A DNA stretch of 64,000 bases. Source: Dendrobium chrysotoxum (lineage: Eukaryota > Streptophyta > Magnoliopsida > Asparagales > Orchidaceae). Each line of letters opens with the position of its first letter. Position 1 is the stretch's first letter. The position numbers and the translations under genes were made by a program. The notes beneath the pieces are model-generated. The model ran no database searches and had not been told where the DNA came from. It was given only the letters and a program-made list of their open reading frames with translations. The stretch spans positions 22,252,729-22,316,728 of the forward strand of contig CM034309.1 of assembly GCA_019925795.1 (NCBI GenBank), given 5' to 3'. This document shows positions 1-11,653 of this stretch, in pieces.

Positions 1-141
1 CTTTGCAACAATTGTTGAGAAGTCAACACTACCAAACTAGATGGTAGCTCTGGCATTTCCAATATTAATTAAAGCATTTGCCAACTGAATGCTGGCTCCA
101 CCACCTAGTTGAACGGTGAAAGCAGTGTTCTGTAGATCCAT
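1..141 (-). pseudogene. ORF1 5' fragment of element L (Tat-type retrotransposon), with a premature stop
   Basis: Reading the minus strand from an ATG at 141-139 gives a short protein that aligns with the N-terminal domain of ORF1 in element B. Both share a pattern of Val-x-Leu-Gly-x-Gly-Ala, then Gln, then Asn-x-Gly, then Ala-Thr-Ile, then Phe-Gly. At codon 35 (37-39) there is a TAG where element B has a CAG glutamine codon, so this copy is broken. The rest of the element lies left of the window. The position between the primer site (461-479) and the presumed gag matches ORF1 of element B. Its function is unknown. Confidence 0.65.
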
Positions 142-460
142 TTGCACAAATGAAAAGATAAGGGTTAGTAATCAGAATATGATACATCAGCCCACACTTT
201 CAAAATGCAGAGACTTGCACAGAACAAAAGATAAAAGCAGGTAATCATTAGCAAGTAATTAAAAATAACATAAATTTAAATTCATGCTAAATACACTATC
301 TTAATGAATGTATGATGAATACATGTAATGATCATTTTTAGAATATTTAGAATGTTAATTAATTAAATGATCATTATGGAGAATTCTGAAATTTTGAGCT
401 TGTATTGATTAGCTGCTACTATAACACTGAGGTGACTAGCCAAAGATGGAAAAAAAATTA
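142..460 (-). other. untranslated leader of element L
   Basis: AT-rich stretch between the ORF1 start and the primer-binding site of element L. No gene or clear repeat is visible. By comparison with element B, which has an intron-like acceptor just upstream of the conserved ORF1 domain, this may hold a leader intron; this is inference. Confidence 0.4.
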
Positions 461-479
461 TTCCCCAACGGAGTCGCCA
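461..479 (-). other. primer-binding site of element L (tRNA-Arg type)
   Basis: The minus strand reads TGGCGACTCCGTTGGGGA seven bases inside the LTR end at 486. It is complementary, with one G:T position, to the 3' end of plant tRNA-Arg(ACG) as I remember that tRNA. tRNA-Arg priming is typical of Tat/Ogre-type elements. Confidence 0.75.
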
Positions 480-485
480 GAAATC

Positions 486-1707
486 TGTGGGCTCCGAAAA
501 TTCAGCCCCGGCCTCCACCCGCTTTATTTTCTTCGGGGGGGGGGGGGGGGGGGAGTTTTAACGAATTAAGTTACGGGGTAAATTTTGGAAGGTAGATAGG
601 TTTGTAGATAAGACACTACCCAGAGATTTCGCCCTTATTTTAAGAGGACTTTATGATCTGAGTTCTGGTTTCCTATAGGCACAAGCCCCTATAGTTAATT
701 ACCCCTCCCAATAATGAGAGAGAACTTTCGATTAAGGCTAGTCATCAATCAAATACGTAGAGATATGTGGATCTGGCATATAGTAGCAGTATAGGCTTAG
801 AATTTGGGAAATTGAAGATTTGATAATTAAAATTGGAAATTTCACCATCTTGTACTTAAAGAGGACGGTGGAGTAATGGATGATAGACCCGATCAAGATC
901 TTATGGTTCCGTCATCCTGGGCCATCGTGGTCCCCGGTCTACTTAGTCAGAGGAGGTAATCGATCCAACCTGACAGAAGGATCCTTGTCGGCAGCCATGG
1001 GTTACCTCGACCAAGGGCACCTTGTAAACCTGGGGTGAGTATTTGCCTAATGGGACAAATTTGAATCCACCTTAGCTAACAGAGGGCTTGGTGCCCTATC
1101 AATCATATCCTATTGATTCATATCTCAAGGATTTGATGCCTCTAAGGAACGTATTGGCTCTGGCCATAACCGGTATCTCGTGGTGCCATTTGGCGGCAAA
1201 ACAACTCAGTTTAGAGGGCCCCGGATCATAACCGTTTATCCTGCAGTGCTATTTGGCAGCGAAACTACCGGTTAGAGGACACGTGCCACGTCCTTATTGG
1301 TAGGAGATTGTTTGAGAATGGATCCTAGTGATATTTTCGACCAGACATTGGCTCTATGTGAGCTGAAGTATTTTTTAGTTTGTCCACCTCGACAAACTAT
1401 TGCGGAGGGTGGATGGATTTTGCTTTAAGCGTTTGATGGATTGGATTTTAACTTTAAATATTTTGGAATTTCGATGATTTTTGGATTTTTGGTGGCATTT
1501 TGAATTATTTGGAATGGACCCCTCCAGTTGAGATATGCATTCAACACGGCCATCATCGGGGTAGAAAGCGCTCATTTGTATTTATGGGTTGAACCTTGTC
1601 GACTCTATCGGGCTGTCGATAGAGGATCAGGTTTCATAAACTTTATGCCTTTGTAAGTGAATTCTCTTGATTATAGGCCTTGAAGGCCTAATATGAATGT
1701 ATAAAAT
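486..1707 (-). mobile_element. LTR of element L, first segment
   Basis: Begins TGTGGGCTC like the LTRs of element B and shares scattered motifs with them: the CTATAGTTAATTACC and GAGAGAACT..CGATTAAGG blocks (about 690-740) and CCCGATCAAGATC (888-900). The two LTRs are therefore related but strongly diverged. It holds a run of 19 G at 535-553 and a perfect 8-bp stem-loop at 1603-1624. It is cut at 1707 by element A and resumes at 8478. Orientation is minus because the primer site lies at its left edge. Confidence 0.7.
1703..1707. repeat. target site duplication of element A, left copy (AAAAT)
   Basis: AAAAT directly before the LTR at 1708 is repeated directly after the second LTR at 8473-8477, as expected for one integration event. 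Confidence 0.85.
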
Positions 1708-2740
1708 TGATAATATCACCAAAAAATTATTTTGATCGGGCACGAATCTCGAGGCAAAAAGCAAGTTGGAAACTTCAAAAATTAATTCAGAGACCATTTG
1801 AACTTTGATTTTAGCAAACTTACAGTCAAACTGAGCGTCTCGGAAATACAAACCCAACGACACCAAATTCGACTCAATCCGAGGCCAAATGAGTCCAAAT
1901 CAAAGGACCCGAAGCGCTGTTGGAAACCTCAAACAGCAATTTGAGTTACCAAACGGTCTCCGATTTTGACGAGCTTATAGTCGAATCGAGCGGCTCGACG
2001 AGACGAATCCAACGAGCCCAAGATCGTAGAATTCTGATATCATTAAGACCTTCAAATGCTCAATAAACGGTTCATGATCAAGGGATTCAATATTGGCCGT
2101 TCATCCGGATCACTCCTTATTTGCCCATGATCCCTCATCTATTTACGGGCTATGCCACTCCAAAAAAACTATAAATAGCCCCTCATTTCTCTTAAGAGAG
2201 GACCAAAGCTAAGAAGAGAAGAAGAGAAGAAGAAGAGAAGAGAAGTCTAGGAGGGAACAGCTCCTCCTCGACCACTGCCGGAACACCGCCGGAACTTCGC
2301 CGGAACACCGCCGGAACACCACCGAAGCACCACCGGGCGTCTGAGGGACGCCGGAGCTCTGCCCGACGCCGGAGCAACATCGGAATTCTGCCCGATGCCA
2401 GAATTCTACCCGACGCCCGATTGACGCCGGACTTCTTTCCAAGTGACGCCGAAATTCTGCTCGACACCCGAGTGACGTCGGAACTCTGCTTGGCCTTGTA
2501 ACTGATGCTCATTGTAATCTGATCGTCCTGAATTTAAAGGACGAATCAGCCTCGTGTATTTCAAACAACACTAGTGGAACTCTTTCAACTGGGCGTGGCC
2601 CCGTGGTTTTTTCCCTTTCCAGGGTTTTCCACGTACAAATACTGGTGTTCTTTCATTCTTCTGTTTGTGTGCTGGATATACATACAATGCTGAGACGGAA
2701 AAATTAAACTCTATCGCCGCGTATATTTGAGTCCGCATCA
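1708..2740 (+). repeat. 5' LTR of element A
   Basis: TGATAATATC..GTCCGCATCA, 1033 bp, repeated directly at 7440-8472. It contains a TATA box at 2170-2177 and, from about 2270 to 2480, a GC-rich degenerate array of CGCCGGAAC / CCCGACGCC units. Confidence 0.9.
2170..2177 (+). promoter_or_regulatory. TATA box of the element A 5' LTR
   Basis: TATAAATA in a CT-flanked context, conserved in the 3' LTR at 7902-7909. It is the likely core promoter for the element transcript (inference from position and consensus). Confidence 0.65.
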
Positions 2741-2743
2741 GTT

Positions 2744-2761
2744 TGGCGCCGTCTGTGGGAA
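2744..2761 (+). other. primer-binding site of element A
   Basis: TGGCGCCGTCTGTGGGAA starts three bases after the LTR end. The first eight bases fit the 3' end of tRNA-Asp; the remainder fits poorly, so the tRNA identity is uncertain. Confidence 0.55.
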
Positions 2762-2792
2762 ACACTATCCCACACTCCTAAATATTATTTTC

Positions 2793-4310
2793 ATGGCCAA
2801 TAGGCGTAGCAGTCGCCTCATAGGAGCCTCCCGCTCCCACTCTCATCAATCCAGAAACCAGTCTATAAATCATAGACATCAAGTTTCTGCCTCCTTTCTT
2901 CCTGGGGGGCAACACATTGCTGGAGAAGGAACCTCAGGGCCTTCTTTGGAGGAGCGAATCCGAAAGATGGAAGAATCTCAAAACGAGATCCTACACCTCC
3001 TGCGAGAGACTCGACAACCGACCCTAGCACCTCAGGAGGAGGTTCTTCTCCCTCGAGATCCGCCACGTGTTGAAGCTGTTCAAATCGAACATCTTCAACC
3101 TGAGATTCCTCTTCCTCCACCAAGGAGGCGTTCGCAGTCACATCAAGATAACGAACTGGCTGATACAGCAAGTTCTACCCATCCTCCGCACACAGGTCGG
3201 CAATCTCTCCTTCCTCAAGACCTCCCTGAGGAGCTAGCCCAACATCACATTGCTGAGCTCCCTCGCAATACCCTACGCCATGAACTGCGATGATTGGTTC
3301 GAGAAGAGTTCCCTACAGGAGGCGTAAGGCAACCTCTTCATCAGTGGGACTTCCAGGAGTCGTCACCCCTGACGGAAGCTATTCTTCAACACCCTATTCC
3401 GACAGGATTCAAACTACCGAACATCGACCCCTATGACGAGACAACTGACCCGTACGAGCATATCGATCATTATCGAACAATTATGCATATCCAGCGAGCC
3501 TCAGACGCGCTCCTCTGTCAGGTCTTTCCTGCCACCCTCAAAGGACAAGCTCGAACATGGTTCTATTCGCTTCCAGCTGGAACCATTCCAATGTTCGTCA
3601 AATTGGCAAAAGTGTTCGTCGAACAATTTGTCGCCAATCGGAGAATTACTAAGGACTCTTCTCACCTCTCGGGGATCCGTCAGAATGAAAGTGAGTCCCT
3701 CAAGGAATACTTCAAGAGATTTTCTACTGAAGCTCGTCAAATTCTGGGAGTAGATCCCGAGTTACTTAGAGGTGTTTTCCTCGGAGGGCTTCGTCCGGGC
3801 CCCTTCTACTCAGCACTTATGCGAGACACGGTCCCTTCGTATGCCGACCTGATTCATCGTGTGGAGGCACAAATCTCCGCAGATGAAGCCATAAATGCTC
3901 ACAGAAAGCAGTTCGAGCAGACAAATGGGAAGCGCAAAGGTGCTCCTGGGATAGATAATTCTTCCTTACAATGGAAAAAGCAAGGGAATAGCAATCTACC
4001 TCCTAGGCCCCCATTACCACAACGAGAACCTCGACAGGAGAAAGAGTACACTCCGCTCAACACATCTCGAGCAAATGTGTTAATGGCGATTCAAGATCAG
4101 TACTGTCACTTTCATCGTAGTCGTGGCCACGCTACTGAAGCGTGTTGGCAACTTAAGGATGAGATTGAAAGACTTATCCGCCAGGGCTATCTTCGACAGT
4201 TTATTGGGAACCCACCTACCCGAGAAGAAGCTCGCCCCACTGGGGGGCAAAATCAACAACAACAAAGACAACCATTGAATAATATTCAAATGGTTGGTGA
4301 GATTGAGTAA
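2793..4310 (+). pseudogene. gag: gag of element A, interrupted by one stop codon
   Basis: The frame runs from an ATG at 2793 to a TAA at 4308-4310 and is broken by one TGA at 3291-3293; both halves are in the same frame. The first part is a polar, proline- and arginine-rich N-terminus. The second carries a Retrotrans_gag capsid-like domain (about 3400-3880; key residues Trp-Phe-Tyr, Phe-Val-Glu-Gln-Phe, Leu-x-Gly-Leu-Arg) and near the end a CHFH..GH..CW..K-type zinc-binding motif followed by an arginine-rich helix, as in Tat/Retand Gag. The product would coat the RNA and form particles in the cytoplasm. The single TGA suggests decay or, less likely, readthrough. No pol follows. Confidence 0.8.
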
Positions 4311-4626
4311 TGCTACAACTTGAACCTTTGTGTTAGTAATACTACTTGTCATGTGTCACCATGTATCTCTTCTATGATAAGTAGGATGTCACTCTAATGT
4401 CCTTAGTATTTCTACCAAGTCGAATGATATGGTTGTCCCTATATGTATCTCTTCTGTTGTACAAGGGAATTATTGTCTTACAGTAATATAATGTGTTATT
4501 CGTCCAGTTTTGATATTGTCTCTTTCTTTAAAAAGAATACAAATGACAATGAAAACTATCGATAAATATGATCTCTTTATCCATGACCTGAGAAATATGC
4601 AGTCTTTATTACTTCTCAATCACTGA
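4311..4626. other. non-coding stretch after gag in element A
   Basis: AT-rich sequence with many stops in all frames. I see no motif or repeat in it. Confidence 0.4.
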
Positions 4627-5230
4627 AAGATCGATCCTAGGGGGATTCGACCCGACCTCTTCCATACAAGTTAACGTCGCCGAGCAAAGGCTCCGACATA
4701 TAACCTCGGATAGGTCTCACATCCTTGGTGGATTCTCCCGACCTCTTCCATACAGGTTAACGTCATCGAGCAAAGGCTCCGACATACAACCTCGGATAGG
4801 TCTCACATCCTTGGTGGATTCTCTCGACCTCCCCCATACATGTTAACGTCGTCGAGCAAAGGCTCCGACATACAACCTCGGATAGGTCTCACATCCTTGG
4901 TGGATTCTCTCGACCTCTTCCATACAGGTTAACGTCGTCGAGCAAAGGCTCCGACATACAACCTTGGATATGTCTCACATCCTTGGTGGATTCTCCCGAC
5001 CTCTTCCATACAGGTTAACGTCATCGAGCAAAGGCTCCGACATACAACCTCGGATAGGTCTCACATCCTTGGTGGATTCTCTCGACCTCCTCCATACAAG
5101 TTAACGTCGTCGAGCAAAGGCTCTGACGTACAACCTCGGAAAGGTCTCACATCCTTGGTGGATTCTCTAGACCTTTTTCATACATGTTAACGTCATCAAG
5201 CAAGGGCTTTGACCTACAGTCTCAAATATG
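4627..5230. repeat. 86-bp minisatellite in element A
   Basis: The block ACATCCTTGGTGGATTCT recurs at 4719, 4805, 4891, 4977, 5063 and 5149, an exact 86-bp spacing. A degenerate first unit begins near 4633 and a decaying unit continues to about 5230; a stray echo of the block lies near 5486. Units differ by scattered substitutions only. Part of each unit (CCGA..TCGG) could pair. No protein is encoded. Confidence 0.9.
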
Positions 5231-5875
5231 TCAAAAAGGATGTCTCTCACATTCGTTCAGACTAATAATACATCAAAAGCACAAAGCATGTCTTACAGAT
5301 GCAAGAACAATTCAGGTCCCTCTAGGGGACAAATCCTCATTTCATATACAATATCATTGGAGTTACATAAATCCAGATTCAGGTGTACATTTATTCTCAC
5401 TAGAAGTTGAAATTGAAAAGTACATTGGCATCATCTGTACAAACTAGTATCATCAAGCAATAAGCAACTTTAACACAGTCAAATATCCTTGGTGGATTTA
5501 AGTGACTTCTCCCTTACTGCACGCAAGCATCTCCTACAACTGCTCCTTCAAAGAAAGGACATAACTGGATCATCATCAGATCTCCACTCAGTGTTAATGT
5601 ATTGCCAAAATGTTGGCATATCACACTACTTCGGCCCCTTGATCCAGTAATATCTGATGTTGGCACACTTCAGTATGGATGAATATTGCCTTAACACAAT
5701 GCCACTGGACACCCGCCATCATCGACCCTTCGTCGGATATCTGCCGGCGGTCCTTTACTTCATATCAGCCATCATCGGCTTTCTCGTTCAACTGCTGATA
5801 GCAGCACCGTTGAACTCTCTCCTTCTACTCCCAACTTGGTCGTTGACTGCCAACAGACTTCCACCCGATTGTCCA
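5231..5875. other. non-coding stretch in element A
   Basis: Unremarkable sequence apart from one minisatellite echo. No gene or domain recognised. Confidence 0.35.
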
Positions 5876-6345
5876 TCATCGACAAACTAACATCGAAATT
5901 CTATTCGATGCTGAGCCTCCTCCCGTTGGAGGACTTCTACACGCCGCCAGACCCTCGTCGGACTTCAACTCGACGCTAAACTTCTACCCAACGTCGGACT
6001 TCAGCCAGTCGTCAGACCCCCGTCGGATATCTACCCGACGCTGTACTTTTACGTGACGTCGGACTTCTGCCTGTCGACAGATGTTTGTCGGGCTTCTACC
6101 CGACACCAAATTTCTACCCGTCGTGGGACTTCTTCTGGCCGACAGATTTTCATCGGAGTTCTACCCGACGCCGTACTTCTTCCCGCCACCGAACTTCCAC
6201 CCGGCCGCTGATCGCCGCCGGACTTCATCCCGACCTTCGTCGGACCACCGCCTGGTCGCGGACCGCCATCGAACTTCAGCCCGACCTTCGTCGGACCACC
6301 GCCCGGCCGCTGACCGCCGTCAGACTCTCTCCGACTAAATCTCAC
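5876..6345. repeat. GC-rich degenerate repeats in element A
   Basis: Irregular repeats built on TTCTACCCGACGCC and GTCGGACTTC words, spaced about 20-50 bp. They resemble the GC-rich part of the element's own LTR (2270-2480) and may derive from it. Open frames here are by-products of the repeats. Confidence 0.6.
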
Positions 6346-6413
6346 CTCCACATGATCTCTTAAAGGAGAGAAATTTCCAACTCCCATCCCGCTCTCCTTC
6401 TTGAAAAGGGGAA

Positions 6414-6752
6414 GCCGCTAACTTCTGCGCAAAAGGAGGGGCGCCGAATCAAGTAGGGAAAATCACCTACTCAACAACAGCGGAAGGCCTCAAAATGCCA
6501 GAAGCTAGAGGGGAGAAGAGAGGAAAGCCGCTAACTTCTGCGCAAAGAGAGGGGCGCCGAGTCGAGTGGAGAAAATCACCTACTCAAAAACAGCGGAAGG
6601 CCTCAAAATGCCAGAAGCTAGAGGGGAGAAGAGAGGAAAATCGCTAACTTCTGTGCAAAAGGAGGGGCGCCGAATCAAGTAGGGAAAGTCACCTACTTAA
6701 AAACGGCGGAAAGCCTCAGAATGCCAAAAGCTAGAAGGCCAGGGGAAGAGGA
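6414..6752. repeat. 113-bp tandem repeat, three units
   Basis: The block CGCTAACTTCTG.GCAAA recurs at 6414, 6527 and 6640, spaced 113 bp, followed each time by GGGGCGCCGA.TC.AGT and GGAA.GCCTCA.AATGCC. Confidence 0.85.
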
Positions 6753-7439
6753 GAATGTGGTGCAAATTTTCATTACCCCAAGGGGGGTATTTATAGGATG
6801 AAAAGGGGAGAGAAAGAGAGGGAAAATATTTGAAATTTAGAGGGAGAGAGTTTCTAGAAGATTTTTGAATTTTTTCTGATTTTTTTCGAAATTTTTTGGG
6901 CTTAAAAACAGTTATTTTCGAATTTTTTAAAAAATATATATATAAATCTTTTTCTGTGGGCCCCACAGCCAAAAAAAAAAAAATATGTCGGGGGCGGTCA
7001 GGCAACCGCCCAAGATCCCGCCTCTTGTAGAGTCGCCTCAAGCGGCTGTTCAAAAAATCAAAAAAAAAAAAATAATGAAGGGCACGTCTTTCCATTGCCA
7101 GAAAATTGATGGCTTGAGTATAAAACTATAAGTATACATTGATATATGTTTTAATTTATATGCATAGCTGTCATGGAAAGAAATTTTTTAATAATATATG
7201 AAAGTATCCAATTCTCTCTCTCTCTATAGTTACTTAGTTAACGGAAGATTTTATATCAACTGATATACAAATGGTAATATTTATTAACATACTTATCTCT
7301 TATTAATAGATGCTTATTTGAAATAAAAATAGAGAGATATAAAGGTATACGATATAACTATAGATATACAATATTTAAAATATTATGAAATATATTTTCG
7401 TACTCTTATAGCTTTGACGTCCGAAAATAGGGGGGCAAC
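6753..7439. other. 3' untranslated tail and polypurine tract of element A
   Basis: AT-rich DNA with poly-A/T runs and no gene. It ends in AAAATAGGGGGGCAAC directly before the 3' LTR, the expected plus-strand primer (polypurine tract). Confidence 0.55.
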
Positions 7440-8472
7440 TGATAATATCACCAAAAAATTATTTTGATCGGGCACGAATCTCGAGGCAAAAAGCAAGTTG
7501 GAAACTTCAAAAATTAATTCAGAGACCATTTGAACTTTGATTTTAGCAAACTTACAGTCGAACTGAGCGTCTCGGAAATACGAACCCAACGACACCAAAT
7601 TTGACTCAATCCGAGGCCAAATGAGTCCAAATCAAAGGACCCGAAGCACTGTTGGAAACCTCGAACAGCAATTTGAGTTACCAAACGGTCTCCGATTTTG
7701 ACGAGCTTATAGTCGAATCGAGCGGCTCGACAAGACGAATCCAACGAGCCCAAGATCGTAGAATTCTTATATCATTAAGACCTTCAAATGCTCAATAAAC
7801 GGTTCATGATCAAGGGATTCAATATTGGCCGTTCATCCGGATCACTCCTTATTTGCCCATGATCCCTCATCTATTTACGGGCTATGCCACTCCAGAAAAA
7901 CTATAAATAGCCCCTCATTTCTCTTAAGAGGGGACCAAAGCCAAGAAGAGAAGAAGAGAAGAAGAAGAGAAGATAAGTCTAGGAGGGAACAACTCCTCCT
8001 CGACCACCGCCGGAACACCGCCGGAACTTCGCCGGAACACCGCCGGAACACCACTGAAGCACCACCGGGCGTCTGAGGGACGCCGGAGCTCTGCCCGACG
8101 CCAGAGCAACATCGGAATTCTGCCCGATGCCAGAATTCTACCCGACGCCCGAGTGACGCCGGACTTCTTTCCAAGTGACGCCGGAATTCTGCTCGACACC
8201 CGAGTGACGTCGGAACTCTGCTTGGCCTTGTAACTGATGCTCATTGTAATCTGATCGTCCTGAATTTAAAGGACGAATCAGCCTCGTGTATTTCAAACAA
8301 CACTAGTGGAACTCTTTCAACTGGGCGTGGCCCCGTGGTTTTTTCCCTTTCCAGGGTTTTCCACGTACAAATACTGGTGTTCTTTCATTCTTCTGTTTGT
8401 GTGCTGGATATACGTACAATGCTGAGACGGAAAAATTAAACTCTATCGCCGCATATATTTGAGTCCGCATCA
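7440..8472 (+). repeat. 3' LTR of element A
   Basis: Direct repeat of 1708-2740, same length, about 1.8% different by eye. TATA box at 7902-7909. Confidence 0.9.
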
Positions 8473-8477
8473 AAAAT
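8473..8477. repeat. target site duplication of element A, right copy (AAAAT)
   Basis: Matches 1703-1707. Confidence 0.85.
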
Positions 8478-10739
8478 AAATATCTCAGTCGACTCCGCGG
8501 TTATATATTCGTTTAATAGTTTGAGCCGTGTCAACTCCTATCTACCTGAATAGAAGGATCGGGCTTAAACTTGAATTCACTGATTGAGCCTCGCAGCATC
8601 CCTATACATCATGTGTGTACCAATAACATGCTCGCCGGGGCCCATGCGGGTGTTTGGGGGCATTTTATGATTATTTGTTGAACCTTGTCGACTCCTATTT
8701 ACTTGTTTTAGGAGGATCGGATTCAAATTTACAGACCCGTGCAACATCCCTAGATGTCACGTGTGTACCAATAACACACTCATTGGGGCCCATGCGGGTG
8801 TATTTTATCTACCCCTTTGTGTACCTAAGTGTATACAAACTATGGTGCATGTGCAGGGGTAGTTTTGGAATATTTATAAACATCTTTTGTCCGCTTGCAT
8901 AGATGTTGCGGATCCAGTGGGGTTATGCAGCAGCTTGTGAATTGAGTTGTTTGCTACTTTGTACAGGCAAACTGTCATGCACTACTTGCATGATTTACGC
9001 AGGTAGATTGTAGTACACTAACGAATCTCCTGCTTTGGAGGTGTTTTGAGTGGTTGTGGTCATTGCTTTACATACGAGTCTTCTAGAATTGACTACTGGC
9101 ATTTGTATTTGTTGTAGTTATTCTTCATTTTACTTGTGGTCGACACACCCGCGTGTATAACGGATCTTCTACGACAGCTCGTAGGCAACATCTAGTATGC
9201 GCAGTGGATCTTTCTACAGCAGCCCGTAGGTATTTGTATTTATTGCATATTGTCTTCCCTTGCTTGTGATGGATCAATGCATTTGCGAGCCATTTGAATG
9301 ATATTTGATCATAGGGGTATTGCAACATCTACTGCATGTACTGATTAGCACTTGTAGGCTTGTTGTGATTATGGCAATTTTTCCATCACCGCCAACAGAT
9401 ATTTGTATCTACAATAGTTCTCATCGCATCTTTCTTGTAGGCAATCATATTAGATGTATAATGGGTCTCCTACGGCAACCCGTAGGAGCTTGTGTTTGTC
9501 ATCAATCTCTCCTTACATATCAAATGTGAGGGCATCTTTATAACCACTGTATACATTATCATCATGGCTTACAGAGGGTTAATGTATTTGACTGATATAG
9601 AGAAGTTGCCAACGTACACTAATTTCCTTTACTTGCAAGGGACTGATACGCTTGCTTGCATGTTGACTTCAGAGAGAGATTATGATATCCCAATACATTA
9701 TTTGTAAGTGAATTGATATATTCACCTACAAAATGTTGATGCTGAATGTATATTGGTGTTGGTTGCAAGATATTATTGCATTCATTACATACTCTTATAT
9801 TTTCTTCACAAGCATATGATTGCACTCGTCACTGCCTCCTTGTATGCACATCTATAAGGTAACGGTTGATGCCGTTGTTGAGGGACTTTATACATTCGCT
9901 TGCATGATTGATATTAATGTTGAATTCGCTTGCACGATTGATATAAATGTTGCAATCAATCATCATTGTTCTTCCCTGATTTGTAATGCCTACTTGCTTT
10001 AACTTATCATTATAGTGCATATCATCACCAATTAACATTGAAACTTTGTTTAACATAAGCCCCATTACTTGCATGAAATTCATTTGAATGCAATCACTTT
10101 AAGCAGATTATGTCGGAGTCCACAAGTTCTTGCACTCATTTTGAGTTATGTTTGCTTGCATGAAGTTCATTTTTGGAGTGGTGTTCACCACCAATGATAT
10201 TTGGCATCTCACTTGCTTACTGGTGTTACTTACAAGTCTATATTTGCACTTTGACATTCCTCTGTCCAATGTTAAGCTCACATTTATTTGATTCTTGCTC
10301 ATTTCAAATTCCATGCCATTATGAGTCTGGTTTCTTAAAGTTCATTCAAGCTCAAGTTCTATGTTCAGGTCCCCTGTAGTCTTAAAATTGGTTCCAGTCT
10401 TTGTGATCAATCAAGCTCAGCTTTTCTTGGTCAAGCTTGCTTCAAAGCTTTAACTTGATTATTCAAATTCGAAATTAGTTTACTTAGCGTTCAAGTTTAA
10501 GTCATTCATAATTTGCTCAAGTCCCCTATAATTTGTCCAAATATTGCTCAAATTCAAGTCCAATTTAAGTTCATTTAGAAATCTTTTTTTTTAGTTCAAT
10601 TAGATTCAAATCTTTCTTCATTTGATGTCAAGTTCCAAATTGTTCAAAATCTTGTTCAAGTTCAAGTCCCCAATTTTGCTGAAAATTTTGACAGCCTCCC
10701 GGCGTCTCCCCTATTTAGGGGAAAAACCAAGAGGCTGCA

Positions 10740-11130
10740 TTCCCCTCCACGCTACATGAGTGCTTCAGGTAGATGTCCATGGAAACCCCGGCGGCATTTC
10801 TTTCTTTAATCCCCGCCCGCTACATGAGCGTTTAGGGGTCTTTGGGTACCTGTTCAAAAGACAACACAGTTTGCTTTCCCCCCTCTACACTACATGAGCG
10901 TTTGGGGGTACTTAGTTTTTTTTATTCCCTTCACGCTACGTGAGCGCTCCGGGGATTACCCATCTCATTGCAGCAACGCACCGGCTTCTCTTCCCACTAC
11001 GCTACATGAGCACGTGGGGGGTTTGCCGGCTCGTCGCCAGCGTCGAGAGCGAGATTTTTTTTTAGATGATTACCCGCCTCGTCGTAGGCGTCGCACCGGG
11101 TTTCCTCCCTACTACGCTACATGAGCACGT
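10740..11130. repeat. CTACATGAGC-core repeats in the element L LTR
   Basis: At least six units share a core of (G)CTACATGAGC flanked by C-rich and G-rich arms that can pair with each other. In the last two units the arms are CCCAC/GTGGG and CCCTAC/GTAGGG around the same core, a compensatory change. Confidence 0.65.
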
Positions 11131-11653
11131 AGGGGGTTTGTCGGTTCGCCGCAAACAACGAGAAAAGGAATCTAAGTGCAATGAGCAAAAAAGGATCCCC
11201 TTCTCCCTTTTTCTTCTTCTTTTTCCTTTTTTTTCTCTTCTCTCTTTTTTTTTGGAATGATTCTCTTCTTCTTTTTTTTTTGTTGAAACTTTCCCTTTTT
11301 TTTTCTTGAATTCTTTTCTTCCCACTTCTTTCTCTTTTTTTTTTCAACTCCCATTCATTTTTTTGCAAAAGAAAATACATATGCATACATATCTAAACAA
11401 ATGAACATTCACATACACACACATATGCATATATACACATGTATATTTATTTGGCACCAACAACCACAACAATAATACAAGTGTAATAATACAAGTGATC
11501 AACAATGTTAGCTACTATCGATAATATTAATTATACTAGCCAACAATATCGATTTATGCTTAAAAAAGTGACAGCAAACCTACTATCTTCCACCTTTTAT
11601 TTTCTCTCCATTTTTTATTTTTTAGTGGTAATAATACAAGTAATAATGCCAAT

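Larger units (their letters stand above)
1708..8472 (+). mobile_element. element A: non-autonomous Ty3/gypsy (Tat/Retand-like) LTR retrotransposon
   Basis: A complete element of 6765 bp: two 1033-bp LTRs (1708-2740, 7440-8472) with TG..CA ends, an AAAAT target duplication, a primer site at 2744, a gag reading frame and a G-rich polypurine tract (about 7427-7436) near the 3' LTR. No protease, reverse transcriptase, RNase H or integrase motif was found in the 3.1 kb after gag. Tandem repeats fill that space instead, so the element must have depended on partner enzymes. About 19 substitutions separate the LTRs by eye (roughly 1.8%), more than in element B. It sits inside the LTR of element L. 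Confidence 0.85.

Noticed and set aside
4627..5230. Regularly spaced repeats resembling a CRISPR-like array
   Set aside because: The whole 86-bp unit repeats with no unique spacers, inside a plant retrotransposon; it is a minisatellite.
11062..11386. Lysine/arginine-rich open frames on the minus strand
   Set aside because: Complement of T-rich low-complexity DNA in the element L LTR.
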